Positions 7,021-14,803 of a stretch of 64,000 nt of DNA are shown here, piece after piece; position 1 is the stretch's first letter, and every line of letters begins with the position of its first letter. The notes below the pieces were generated by a model that was not told the origin of the DNA, did not search any database, and saw only the letters and a list, made by a program, of their open reading frames with translations. The stretch spans positions 154,460 through 218,459 of the forward strand of contig NZ_KB893311.1 in the NCBI RefSeq assembly GCF_000374065.1. Direction: 5' to 3'. This DNA is from Spirosoma luteum DSM 19990 (GTDB lineage Bacteria > Bacteroidota > Bacteroidia > Cytophagales > Spirosomataceae). Position numbers and translations under genes: made by a program.

Positions 7021-8658
7021 ATGAAAGCTACCAGTATCACCCATGAGCAACTCGAAGCAACCCGGCAGGCGGGTGATTTTAAATTAGTGGCGGTTGCCGG
7101 CTCGGGCAAAACTACCACCCTCATCGAGTACGCCGCCTCCAGGCCTGTGCTGAGTTCGGGTCGTTCACCCCGAATTCTCTACCTGGCTTTTAACCGTACC
7201 GTACGCCTGGAAGCACAAGCTCGTTTCGCCCGGCGTGGTCTAACAAACGTTACAGTACATACGGCTCACTCATTGGCCTATAGCTATGTGATCGTCCGGC
7301 AGAGGTATGAGCTGAGCGCCGGGGGCGACTACTCGATTCAGGACATTGCGGCTCAGCTTGGCTTCACGCAACGAACTATGCTGGCTGGCTGCATGATGGC
7401 CAGCCACGTCAAAAAGCTGTTCAGTTACTTCTGCAACTCAAAAGCAGTAACCGTCGAGCAGCTGGACTACCTGGCTATTATTGACCCGGCTGATGCGAAA
7501 AGTCGCCGGTTTGCCCGGCAAAACAAGGAAAAGATCTACCGGTATGCGCAGCAGCTCTACACGCAGATGGATACCAACAAACTGCCTTGTACGCATGACT
7601 TTTACCTGAAGAAGTTTCAGTTTGTAGCTCCTCCTTTGCCCTACGACTATATCCTCTTTGATGAGGGGCAGGATGCTTCGGAAACGATGCTGGAAGTGTT
7701 TATGCAGCAACCGGCAACAAAACTGATTGTCGGCGATCCTCACCAGCAAATCTACGGGTTTCGACATGCTGTAAACTCCCTGGACAAGTTCGATGCGCCA
7801 ACGCTGTACCTGAGTCAGAGTTTTCGTTTTGGAGACGAGGTTGCTCAACTGGCGAACTACGTACTGGGCTGGAAAAGCAGTTTCGATACGGGCCAGCTCA
7901 CTACGATTAAAGGAGTAGGTAAGCATCAGCCACCAGTTGCGCCCATACACGCGACGATCGGCCGTACGAACGTAGCGGTTCTGGCCAAGGCCATTGATAT
8001 GCTATGTATTGAAAAGCAGATTGGGTCCTTATACTTCGAAGGGCGGTTCGAAACCTACACCTACATGGACAGTGGCGGATCGCTTATGGATATCTATTAC
8101 CTGTATCAGGATAGACTGGATCGGGTCCGCAGTCCATTAATTAAAACCATGGGCTATGTTGGTGAACTGAAGCATTACGTTGATCAGACCGGCGAGGCCT
8201 CTATGCGCCTTGCGCTCGAAATTGTTGAGACGTACCAGGACGCCTTACCTGAATATATTGAGCAGATCCGGCAGGCCCATGTCGACGATTCCATGCGACA
8301 CGTGGCCGACCAGATTTTTTCGACCGTTCACCGATGCAAAGGGATGGAGTACGACGGAGTGACCTTATGCGATGACTTTATTGAAAAGAAGGGAGTGTCC
8401 GAAAAACTGGCGGATAAACAGAATCCGGCCAATCTGCAGGCGTTGCACGAAGAAATAAACATGCTATATGTAGCCTTAACCCGCAGTCGTCAGCAAGTAA
8501 GAATCCCGGATACGTTACGGGCCAGTTTTAGTTTCGATCGAGCGGCGCTGGCGCCTGTTCCAGCTGAGAACCGCACTCAGCTGCGCAGTGAATCCGCACT
8601 TACAGGCCAAGGTGAAACGGCAAGTGGACAAGTTACCAAACTCCGGGCTACAGTCTGA
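7021..8658 (+). CDS. UvrD/Rep-type superfamily 1 DNA helicase (FBH1-like)
   Basis: A 545-residue helicase with all main SF1A motifs in order: Walker A AVAGSGKTTTLIEY (about residue 25), motif Ia LAFNRTV, T-H-AHSLAY, Walker B LFDEGQDASE (about 215), motif III GDPHQQIYGFRHA, motif IV LSQSFRFG, motif V VHRCKGMEYDGV and motif VI LYVALTRSRQQ near residue 490. The short length and the opening THEQLEATRQAGDFKLVAVAGSGK resemble FBH1-like single-strand translocases rather than full UvrD. It probably acts on recombination intermediates or plasmid DNA. It is followed after 20 bp by gene 8679 and then by the partition genes. Confidence 0.9.
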   Translation: MKATSITHEQLEATRQAGDFKLVAVAGSGKTTTLIEYAASRPVLSSGRSPRILYLAFNRTVRLEAQARFARRGLTNVTVHTAHSLAYSYVIVRQRYELSAGGDYSIQDIAAQLGFTQRTMLAGCMMASHVKKLFSYFCNSKAVTVEQLDYLAIIDPADAKSRRFARQNKEKIYRYAQQLYTQMDTNKLPCTHDFYLKKFQFVAPPLPYDYILFDEGQDASETMLEVFMQQPATKLIVGDPHQQIYGFRHAVNSLDKFDAPTLYLSQSFRFGDEVAQLANYVLGWKSSFDTGQLTTIKGVGKHQPPVAPIHATIGRTNVAVLAKAIDMLCIEKQIGSLYFEGRFETYTYMDSGGSLMDIYYLYQDRLDRVRSPLIKTMGYVGELKHYVDQTGEASMRLALEIVETYQDALPEYIEQIRQAHVDDSMRHVADQIFSTVHRCKGMEYDGVTLCDDFIEKKGVSEKLADKQNPANLQALHEEINMLYVALTRSRQQVRIPDTLRASFSFDRAALAPVPAENRTQLRSESALTGQGETASGQVTKLRATV

Positions 8659-8678
8659 ATGGATTAATCCGTTGTGTT

Positions 8679-8951
8679 ATGACAGAATCTTCGAAGAAAA
8701 AAAACGCTGGTCGCCCTGAGAAACCCGTTGAGCAGCGGCTTATCCACAAAGTTACTGAAGCCTTCACCCAGCAGGAATTTGCCGATTTGAAGTGGACAGC
8801 AGAGAATCAGCCGGCACGGGGCTCCAAACCTTCTCCAAAAACCGACAAAGCGACAGCTCATTACATACGAACGTTAGTTCTGCCCGAAGTTGAAACATTT
8901 GTTCGGACACACCGGCCTGTACTTCCCGGCGACGAGTCAGACGTTTTATAA
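8679..8951 (+). CDS. Small DNA-binding-like hypothetical protein (90 aa)
   Basis: A 90-residue protein with a basic start (KKKNAGRPEKPVEQRL) and then a likely beta-strand/helix stretch (VTEAFTQQEFADLKWTA). The 'GRP-K' opening followed by a helical body ending with TAHYIRTLVLPEV resembles MobC-like or ribbon-helix-helix plasmid proteins. It lies 20 bp after the helicase gene and upstream of parA. DNA binding is inferred only. Confidence 0.5.
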   Translation: MTESSKKKNAGRPEKPVEQRLIHKVTEAFTQQEFADLKWTAENQPARGSKPSPKTDKATAHYIRTLVLPEVETFVRTHRPVLPGDESDVL

Positions 8952-9165
8952 GGTCCGGTCCAGTACTGATAGGGGACTCCGAGAAGGGCATCGTACCAGT
9001 GCCCGCTTGTAGGGCTCAAAAAACGCTTTTTTTCAAAATATTTTATTTAATATTAAATTTACGAAAATATAGGCTCGGACTTATTGATTTAAAATAACCT
9101 TAGGGCATTCAATTAGGACAATCCAGTTGGGAATTTTTACTTTTAAGGTACAAACGGTTTAAGAG
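8952..9165. promoter_or_regulatory. AT-rich region upstream of parA
   Basis: About 210 bp, with a strongly AT-rich block at 9021-9075. Such a block upstream of a parA operon is a sensible place for the operon promoter or a centromere-like site. No clear iterons were seen. Confidence 0.3.
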
Positions 9166-9978
9166 ATGAAAAAGCAAATCGTGGTTGCAGTAGCCAACAA
9201 CAAAGGTGGCACGGGAAAAACAACAATAACGCTTAACCTGGCAGCTGGTCTACAACGACTGGGTAATAAGGTATTGATGGTTGATCTGGATGCCCAGGCT
9301 AACTTGACGAGCGCGGTGGGTTTTAAAAACCTCAAACGTCACGTGGGTCAGTTGTTGATCGATGAGATGGAATGGGATGAAGTTATCCTCAAGGGAAAGG
9401 TAGAGTCTACGGATAAGGCCGAAAGCTGGCCGCAGTTAGATTTATTACCGGCCGCCCGGACAATGGTTTCTCATGAATCAGCCCTCAACGCGAGTGGTGC
9501 CATGCTGGAGCTCCGTTCTCATCTGGAGGGAAAAGACTACGATTACGTATTGATCGACTGTCCGCCTAGCCTGGCTGCTTTTACAACCAATGCCCTCGCA
9601 GCTGCCGACTACTACCTGGTACCCATGCAGGGCGAGAATTTTGCGTATATCGGCTTGGACGAAATGCTTAAGTACGTAACTAAGCTGAAGCGAAACATGC
9701 GGCTCGATATCAAGCTGGCTGGTATTGTAAAAAATAAATTTAACCTGACAACGACATTCGCCCGCCAGATCGAGGAAGCGCTGGCCAATCAGAACGTGCC
9801 TGTTTTTAAAACGGCGATACGTCAGTTCGTTGGCCTGATGGAATGTACCGTTGTTCACAAGTGTATATTCGATTACGCTCCCAAGTCGAACGGTGCAGCT
9901 GATTTCACTGCATTGGTCAACGAATTAATTCAGGCCACTCAACTGCAGCAGGAAGGTACTGCTGTCAAACCTCTGTAA
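9166..9978 (+). CDS. parA: ParA-family partition ATPase
   Basis: A 270-residue ATPase with the deviant Walker A KGGTGKTT (residues about 13-20), motif A' in MVDLDAQANLT and Walker B in YVLIDCPPSLAAFT. It has no long N-terminal HTH domain, so it is of the short ParA/Soj type. It would drive segregation of the plasmid with the DNA-binding partner encoded 13 bp downstream. The arrangement parA then a larger DNA-binding gene, closed by a strong terminator at 11088-11116, is a classic partition operon. Confidence 0.92.
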   Translation: MKKQIVVAVANNKGGTGKTTITLNLAAGLQRLGNKVLMVDLDAQANLTSAVGFKNLKRHVGQLLIDEMEWDEVILKGKVESTDKAESWPQLDLLPAARTMVSHESALNASGAMLELRSHLEGKDYDYVLIDCPPSLAAFTTNALAAADYYLVPMQGENFAYIGLDEMLKYVTKLKRNMRLDIKLAGIVKNKFNLTTTFARQIEEALANQNVPVFKTAIRQFVGLMECTVVHKCIFDYAPKSNGAADFTALVNELIQATQLQQEGTAVKPL

Positions 9979-9991
9979 ACGGTAGTCGACC

Positions 9992-11062
9992 ATGGAAGCC
10001 AAAAAAGATCGAAAAAAAAATTTCGCCAACTTCATCACTAATCTGCATGAAGAGGACACTACCGACGTAGAGACACTGGAAGCGGGTCCTGGGGTACTTA
10101 CGCTAAAATCGGAGTCAGAAGATACAGTATCGGAACTGACACCGCTTAGTGAACAGGAGCAGGACAACCGGCAGGAGTTAGAAGAAATTGTTCTGGCGGG
10201 ATTAGATACGTACTTAACAGTTGGCATTGCACTTGATCAGATCCGGCAGGCTAAACTATACCGAAGCACTCACCTCTCCTTTAAAGCCTATTTGGCTGAA
10301 CGCTTCGATGTAGGCCGACAACGGGCCTATCAGCTAATGGAAGCAGCCCAGGTTGTTAATGAATTAATGGCAGAGGTGCAGGACAACGATGATAACACGG
10401 GTGTTGCCATCGTTATGCCTAAAAGAGAATCGCACGCCAGCGCGCTGGCAGATATACCCAAGGAACATCGGAAGCAGGTGTGGGATGCGGTAGTAGAAGA
10501 CGAAAAGCAAACCGGCAAAGCGATCACGGCAAAGAAGATAAGTGAGAAGGCCCAAGCTGTAACCGGTGTCCCACTTAACAAGAAACCGCCCAAAGATCGT
10601 AAACCACGCGGGGAGCAGGAACTCGCGGATGAGTTTCTAACCGATCAGGCCAGCTTAACAGCGGCCGCTATGGGGCAACCCCGTGAGAAGAATAAGGTAC
10701 CTGATGCTACCTGGCTACCCTCAGAGAAGCCAACAGAAGAAGTCAATGAGTTGAATATCGTTGACTTTTCCGGGGGAGAATTGGATGAGACTTCAGTAGA
10801 TACAATAACGACGGTAGTAGAGAAGTCATCAGAATCAAATGATCATTTAGAGAGGCTACGTAAAGCTTTCCTGAATGCACAGCCGGCAGATCTGGTAATA
10901 AAAATAAGTGCTCGTTTTCTGCAAGACGAGCAGGTTGTTGAAGATTGGCAAGTTTTGCGGCAGGATAAACAAATCACTGACGAGAATGGCGTCGCTTCAT
11001 TAACGCTGCAGGAAGCTTTAGAACTTGGTATCCTGAATGATTATCTGGCTCAATTATCCTAA
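9992..11062 (+). CDS. Partition partner: HTH-containing plasmid protein (ParB analogue)
   Basis: A 356-residue protein directly behind parA. Residues about 60-125 (EEIVLAGLDTYLTVGIALDQ, then YRSTHLSFKAYLAERFDVGR and RAYQLMEAAQVV) form a helical region that reads like an HTH domain of plasmid replication or partition proteins. A low-complexity acidic and basic linker (residues about 165-270) follows, then an acidic C-terminus. The canonical ParB Arg-finger box is not seen, so it is called an analogue from position only. It could also regulate the operon. Confidence 0.65.
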   Translation: MEAKKDRKKNFANFITNLHEEDTTDVETLEAGPGVLTLKSESEDTVSELTPLSEQEQDNRQELEEIVLAGLDTYLTVGIALDQIRQAKLYRSTHLSFKAYLAERFDVGRQRAYQLMEAAQVVNELMAEVQDNDDNTGVAIVMPKRESHASALADIPKEHRKQVWDAVVEDEKQTGKAITAKKISEKAQAVTGVPLNKKPPKDRKPRGEQELADEFLTDQASLTAAAMGQPREKNKVPDATWLPSEKPTEEVNELNIVDFSGGELDETSVDTITTVVEKSSESNDHLERLRKAFLNAQPADLVIKISARFLQDEQVVEDWQVLRQDKQITDENGVASLTLQEALELGILNDYLAQLS

Positions 11063-11087
11063 AATATACGATTTCTTATAGCACCAG

Positions 11088-11116
11088 GCAGCACGAATTT
11101 CGTGCTGCTTTTTTTT
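11088..11116 (+). terminator. Intrinsic terminator of the parA operon
   Basis: Perfect 9-bp stem GCAGCACGA / TCGTGCTGC, 3-nt loop and eight T residues, beginning 26 bp after the partner gene stop. Confidence 0.92.
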
Positions 11117-11221
11117 ATGCTGACGATTCACCAATTATGACTGGCAGGCACTTCCCTAACCACCGAACACAATACTATTTTATTGATAGGAATACTTTAT
11201 TTATGAGGTGCTAAACGCACC

Positions 11222-11305
11222 GGGATAAAGGGGGGAAGGGTCTTACTATAGTAGTTATAGTATTGATTTTCAGGTTGTTATATAGCTGTTTATGTGCTAT
11301 TTTTA
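11222..11305 (+). promoter_or_regulatory. Repeated promoter module, copy 3
   Basis: G-box GGGATAAAGGGGGGAAGGG (11222-11240) and TATTTTTA at 11298-11305, 66 nt after the last GGGG. It precedes the exported protein gene at 11332. Confidence 0.65.
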
Positions 11306-11331
11306 AGTAGATAAACAAACAAAAATAGCCA

Positions 11332-12042
11332 ATGAAAACCATCTCAACCCTCGCATCTGCCCTGCTGATGCTCAGCCTGTCAACCTTGTTTGGGCAAACT
11401 CCCAAGCCCACGTCCACCGCACCAAAAGCCGTTACCGCCCTTACTGGTAAACCGGCATCGGGCACGAAAGCGGTGTCCACTACCGCCCCCATAGTCACCA
11501 AAACCAGTTCGACGACCGCAGTGCCCAGTACGACCAAAGCCAGCACAACGCCGATGGCGTCTACCCCTGTTCCATCAACAGGCCCCAACCTTTCCTTGAA
11601 AAATCTGATCACTCAGGCTTTACAGGACGACAGTAGCCGAACGGCAAAAAAGGCGGGTACTATTGGGGTTGGGCTTACGTATTATCTGAACGGGAGTTTA
11701 CTGGCCGGTGCTATGGTTCGACAGCGTGCGGCCTACTTCACAGCGGGAGTTGGCTTATACGCCAATAAAACCAGCAGCTTTACACCTGTTAACGACGTAC
11801 TGTTCTATGGGGGTGGTGGCTTGATTACAAGCCGTCAGGTAAGTATTGGCGGATATTTGTCCGTGACGATGGTATCAAGTCCAGCTTATGCATCGACGCC
11901 GACCGGCTACGAAGCGGTAACGCATAAAACGCCCACCTTTGGTTTAGGAGTATCAGCTGGGTATCAACTCAATCATGTGCTGATTTCTGCCAACATCCAT
12001 AACCAGTTTGGGCTGGGTCTGGGCGCTACCTATTTCTTCTAA
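11332..12042 (+). CDS. Exported protein with Thr/Ala/Pro-rich linker and beta-barrel-like C-terminus
   Basis: A 236-residue protein with a clear signal peptide (MKTISTLASALLMLSLSTLFGQ, cleavage likely after LFG). A low-complexity region rich in Thr, Ala, Ser and Lys follows (about residues 25-85). The C-terminal half (from about 105) alternates hydrophobic and polar residues and ends in GLGATYFF, the terminal aromatic typical of outer-membrane beta-barrels. It could be a small outer-membrane or surface protein. It is driven by promoter module copy 3 and followed by a hairpin. Function unknown. Confidence 0.65.
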   Translation: MKTISTLASALLMLSLSTLFGQTPKPTSTAPKAVTALTGKPASGTKAVSTTAPIVTKTSSTTAVPSTTKASTTPMASTPVPSTGPNLSLKNLITQALQDDSSRTAKKAGTIGVGLTYYLNGSLLAGAMVRQRAAYFTAGVGLYANKTSSFTPVNDVLFYGGGGLITSRQVSIGGYLSVTMVSSPAYASTPTGYEAVTHKTPTFGLGVSAGYQLNHVLISANIHNQFGLGLGATYFF

Positions 12043-12047
12043 TTAAC

Positions 12048-12071
12048 CGGGTCAGGATATACCCTGACCCG
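12048..12071 (+). terminator. Hairpin after gene 11332
   Basis: Perfect 9-bp GC-rich stem CGGGTCAGG / CCTGACCCG with a 6-nt loop, 5 bp after the stop. It has a weak T-tract (ATTCTC). Confidence 0.6.
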
Positions 12072-12095
12072 ATTCTCACCTATAAACGCAATACA

Positions 12096-12338
12096 ATGAT
12101 TGAGACAATGCTTGCTGTGTACGTTCTGATAATGCACGTATTTACAAAAATTGGAAAGTACATTCTTTCACCGCTGGCGCATATAATCGCCTTTACAACG
12201 GCTCTCATGATGATATTAACAGCTATCGGATTCTGGTACGGATTTCGGTTGTTAGTCTGGTTCGCCAAACAGGTTTACAAAGCGTTCAGCAGAAAGCCAT
12301 CTGTACCATCACCCGAATTAAGGGCCAGTACAGAATAG
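12096..12338 (+). CDS. Small membrane protein (80 aa)
   Basis: An 80-residue protein with two hydrophobic stretches (about residues 4-15 and 25-55), followed by a basic tail (KQVYKAFSRKPSVPSPE). It is probably an inner-membrane protein with one or two spans. It lies 54 bp after the exported gene, past a hairpin, and is itself followed by a strong 13-bp hairpin at 12341. Family not recognised. Confidence 0.55.
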   Translation: MIETMLAVYVLIMHVFTKIGKYILSPLAHIIAFTTALMMILTAIGFWYGFRLLVWFAKQVYKAFSRKPSVPSPELRASTE

Positions 12339-12340
12339 GC

Positions 12341-12378
12341 AAATGGGACTATGTTCTATCTGGATCATAGTCCCATTT
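12341..12378 (+). terminator. Perfect 13-bp hairpin after gene 12096
   Basis: AAATGGGACTATG / CATAGTCCCATTT with a 12-nt loop, 2 bp after the stop. There is no T-run. A CACTACAC motif follows at 12392-12399. No gene is supported between here and 12712: the 79-codon frame at 12351 lies over the hairpin and looks random. Confidence 0.6.
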
Positions 12379-12569
12379 CAAGCGTCTGCTTCACTACACG
12401 GGCCGAGCCACGGTTCAGCTTCCTGCGGTCGCCAACCGCCACTCGACCTTATAATAGCCTACTCTCAAACCCTTCCACTCATCATGACTGGCCTGGTTAC
12501 ACCATTCCGATCATGATTCGATTCAGGATTAGAGAGCCGTCTCTACCAAACCTGACGACAATACACAGG

Positions 12570-12686
12570 ACTACACCTATTCGCGTTTAAGCCGCTTGCG
12601 CGGGAGATAAAGGGGAAAGGGGTGGGTTAATTCATTGTATTACAGTTGGTTATGTTTGAAAGTAGCCTATTTTGGACGTATCTTTA
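12570..12686 (+). promoter_or_regulatory. Repeated promoter module, copy 4
   Basis: ACTACAC (12570-12576), G-box GATAAAGGGGAAAGGGG (about 12606-12622) and TATCTTTA (12679-12686), 67 nt from GGGG to TATC. It precedes the gene pair at 12712/12927. Confidence 0.78.
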
Positions 12687-12711
12687 GACTATAATTAACC
12701 GGCAAAAAGGC

Positions 12712-12930
12712 ATGTGGCAGGCCGATACAGTACTCCAGGTTTTAAAAGGAAAAACGCATTCCCGTTTCTTTCTGGCAACGGACGACTATAGCGGCTGGCA
12801 ACTGCCTAATAGGGTTAGAAACAGTCAGGTTGAGGACGAAATCAAGAAAATTCAGGCTGAATATGGATATGGCTACATCATCCATAAAACCTTACCTTCC
12901 AAGCCGAAATCACGACGACAAAGATCATGA
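12712..12930 (+). CDS. Small hypothetical protein (72 aa), first of an overlapping pair
   Basis: A 72-residue basic protein (MWQADTVLQVLKGKTHSRFF) with the tail SKPKSRRQRS. Its stop overlaps the ATG of the next gene by 4 bp (ATGA), so the two are translationally coupled. The start lies 25 bp after the module's TATCTTTA box. A toxin-antitoxin pair was considered, but neither protein shows a known family motif. Confidence 0.55.
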   Translation: MWQADTVLQVLKGKTHSRFFLATDDYSGWQLPNRVRNSQVEDEIKKIQAEYGYGYIIHKTLPSKPKSRRQRS

Positions 12931-13313
12931 AGAATCTATCGGACCGCCGAGCGGCTGAATTTAAACGGGCCATCGGGCAAGCCAAACGTCAGGGTATTTT
13001 TATCAAGACATCGGTTTTTAGTGATAATCATCCGGGCCGCCGGGCGGTTGCGCTACGGTATGGTGCTTACGCACCCATTCACCGAATTCAAACCAATGCG
13101 TTTTCACTGATGCGGGAGTCTGAAAGCTGGGTTCAATTTGGCAGAGCAGATCAGTGGACGTTTTGCTCTGCACAGGAAGTGCAACGGCTTTTGCCAGGTG
13201 GTTACATTAAAATAGAATTTTCCCGACCGGTTGAAATGGGTAATCAATCAGAAACGGGAAAAGGGAAAACGAATGGCTGTTCTGCTTTGTACAAATGTTC
13301 CAGTAATGAATAG
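12927..13313 (+). CDS. Hypothetical protein (128 aa), second of an overlapping pair
   Basis: A 128-residue protein with a basic N-terminal helix (KNLSDRRAAEFKRAIGQAKR) and then an aromatic beta-rich part (FSLMRESESWVQFGRADQWT). It starts inside the stop codon of the previous gene. No family is recognised. Together with its partner, behind a promoter module shared with ArdC and SSB, it is a candidate establishment or anti-defence protein by position only. Confidence 0.5.
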   Translation: MKNLSDRRAAEFKRAIGQAKRQGIFIKTSVFSDNHPGRRAVALRYGAYAPIHRIQTNAFSLMRESESWVQFGRADQWTFCSAQEVQRLLPGGYIKIEFSRPVEMGNQSETGKGKTNGCSALYKCSSNE

Positions 13314-13351
13314 ATTGCTCTAATTCTTTATCTTCACTAACCCTAAATCGT

Positions 13352-13636
13352 ATGAAAAAGATACCTGCTTCTCGTTGGCTATTTTACGGGCTGAGACTCA
13401 TGTTAGCCGTCATCTTTCCCCCTTTTTATTTTTTACTGCGCAGACGTTGGAAGGTAGCTATTATTCTTACTATTCTAATGATTGCGCTGGCTAATTGGCA
13501 TCGATACATCATTGTATTTGCGGTTATACTAGCTTTTGTCGGCGAGATCGTTCAAATTATAACCGACTTAAAGTATGGGGTAGGGCAGGAGGAAACTCAA
13601 CCCACCACCGCCTTGCCCCGTAAACCACTTAAATGA
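13352..13636 (+). CDS. Small membrane protein (94 aa)
   Basis: A 94-residue protein with about three hydrophobic segments (residues about 8-28, 33-47 and 50-68), separated by short basic loops (RRRWK). A polar tail follows (GQEETQPTTALPRKPLK). It is predicted to be an inner-membrane protein. It is followed after 72 bp by a palindrome core at 13709. Family unknown. Confidence 0.6.
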   Translation: MKKIPASRWLFYGLRLMLAVIFPPFYFLLRRRWKVAIILTILMIALANWHRYIIVFAVILAFVGEIVQIITDLKYGVGQEETQPTTALPRKPLK

Positions 13637-13708
13637 CCCTGTGTCTTACTCAAACGACTTTTCACAGCGTGGCGTCACCAGTTGAGTAGAAACTATAGGA
13701 ACTGGATG

Positions 13709-13728
13709 GTGTCAAAAATTTTTGACAC
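13709..13728. repeat. Palindrome copy 3 (core only)
   Basis: Exact 20-bp core GTGTCAAAAATTTTTGACAC without longer complementary arms. It lies between the membrane-protein gene and a short gene at 13814. Confidence 0.85.
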
Positions 13729-13813
13729 GTTTAGGCTTTGTTCTACATTTGAGTCAGCGACAATAACTACTGAAAAAATTGTGCTCTTATGACCGGCACG
13801 GAAGTTAAACGGC

Positions 13814-13987
13814 ATGAATACTACCGCAACGTTACTTACTATCGCTCTAACGGGCTTATTGCTGATGTATCTGATTCAAAGCCGAGGTCACTACTCTCGA
13901 TTTACACGGACCCTGATGGATGTACTCGCAGCGATTACGCTGAGCAGTGGTCTAGTGGTCTTGTTACGTCTGCTGTTCGGAGACTAA
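13814..13987 (+). CDS. Very small two-span membrane protein (57 aa)
   Basis: A 57-codon frame beginning ATG-AAT-ACT. The product has two hydrophobic segments (TLLTIALTGLLLMYLI at residues about 5-20 and AAITLSSGLVVLLRLLF near the end), separated by a charged loop (QSRGHYSRFTRTLMDV). This is the pattern of a small membrane protein. A longer overlapping frame (13789-13998) reads as a polar protein without pattern, so I prefer this one. It is too short to appear in usual ORF lists. Confidence 0.55.
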   Translation: MNTTATLLTIALTGLLLMYLIQSRGHYSRFTRTLMDVLAAITLSSGLVVLLRLLFGD

Positions 13988-14045
13988 TTATTTATTAGGT
14001 TTATCTCAATCCTATAATCATCACCTTCTTGATGTCCTGTATGCT

Positions 14046-14534
14046 ATGATTTCAACTCAGAATGGCGAAGCTTTTGGCTCGACCGAACAAGGTGTATGGT
14101 ATGAACGTATTTGTTTGCTGGACGGTAAAACCTACCGGCATGAATTGCCCCTTACGCTGGAATCCTTTCAGCAAAGTTATGAACGTATGCGTAGTGGAGT
14201 TGTCATTCAGGATGCTTTTCCAACACTGGCACCACAGGATCGGGAATTTATTCTGTCCGGTATTACACCTCAGCGGTGGGATAAAATATTTCCACCATTA
14301 CCGGCCCTGGACGAAACCGTAATTAGCCAGATCCTGCAAGAGCTGAAGCCGGTAATCGTGGATTTATTTGGCAATGACTCCAGCAAGCCGTTTAATCTGG
14401 AAGGGTTGACCATCGAAGCCTTACATGATTACCCGAGAATTGATGATTCACTACGAAGCCAGGCACTGGGTTGGGTAAGAGCCTGGGTTGAAAGAGAAGG
14501 ATTTCTTAATCCGTCAATGAATTCTGCTTCATAA
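14046..14534 (+). CDS. Hypothetical plasmid protein (162 aa)
   Basis: A 162-residue soluble protein, acidic overall. The centre reads RSGVVIQDAFPTLAPQDREF, then ILSGITPQRWDKIFPP. The phrase 'REFILSGIT...W...F' recurs in small plasmid proteins that I recall from Bacteroidota, with no assigned function. It is followed by a near-perfect 28-bp inverted repeat (14559-14586) and then promoter module copy 5 for ardC. Confidence 0.55.
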   Translation: MISTQNGEAFGSTEQGVWYERICLLDGKTYRHELPLTLESFQQSYERMRSGVVIQDAFPTLAPQDREFILSGITPQRWDKIFPPLPALDETVISQILQELKPVIVDLFGNDSSKPFNLEGLTIEALHDYPRIDDSLRSQALGWVRAWVEREGFLNPSMNSAS

Positions 14535-14558
14535 GCAGGAAACTGCTTTCTACGTTAG

Positions 14559-14586
14559 CTGGCAATCCTGACGTCAGGATTGTCAG
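14559..14586. terminator. Near-perfect palindrome after gene 14046
   Basis: CTGGCAATCCTGAC / GTCAGGATTGTCAG, 14-bp arms without a loop and one G-T mismatch, 25 bp after the stop. It could be a terminator or a protein-binding site. Confidence 0.5.
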
Positions 14587-14642
14587 CCATTCGAGTTGAT
14601 GACCCGCACCGGCTGACTTATATGGATGCGTTTTGGCTACTA

Positions 14643-14756
14643 CACTACACGATTACAACACTTATTTTATTCTGGGAAAAAGGGGAAAGGCGTTTAGTTA
14701 ACTTCCTGTATTTCAGATAGTTGACTTTAAAAAGGGGGCCGTTTTGCGTATCTTTA
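14643..14756 (+). promoter_or_regulatory. Repeated promoter module, copy 5 (upstream of ardC)
   Basis: CACTACAC (14643-14650), G-box GGGAAAAAGGGGAAAGG (14674-14690), a GTTAACTTCCTGTATT segment, TTGAC near 14721 and TATCTTTA at 14749-14756. GGGG to TATC is 67 nt. The -33-like TTG and -7 box fit a Bacteroidota promoter. Confidence 0.8.
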
Positions 14757-14803
14757 TATAGTTGATACGAGGGCGGCACCGACCTGTAATTTCGGGTAAT
14801 ACA

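Noticed and set aside
7438..7950. 170-codon minus-strand ORF inside the helicase gene
   Set aside because: It lies wholly antisense to conserved helicase motifs and has no features of its own; other long antisense frames (9478, 19467, 45672, 52408) were dropped for the same reason.
12351..12590. 79-codon plus-strand ORF
   Set aside because: It overlaps a perfect hairpin, is Ser/Pro/Arg-rich without pattern, and no promoter or coupling fits; it reads like a chance frame in intergenic DNA.
12712..13313. Toxin-antitoxin pair
   Set aside because: Small overlapping genes fit the layout, but neither product shows a known toxin or antitoxin motif, and the shared promoter module suggests another role.
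13789..13998. 69-codon plus-strand ORF
   Set aside because: Polar and patternless; another frame from 13814 gives a clear two-span membrane protein over the same bases.
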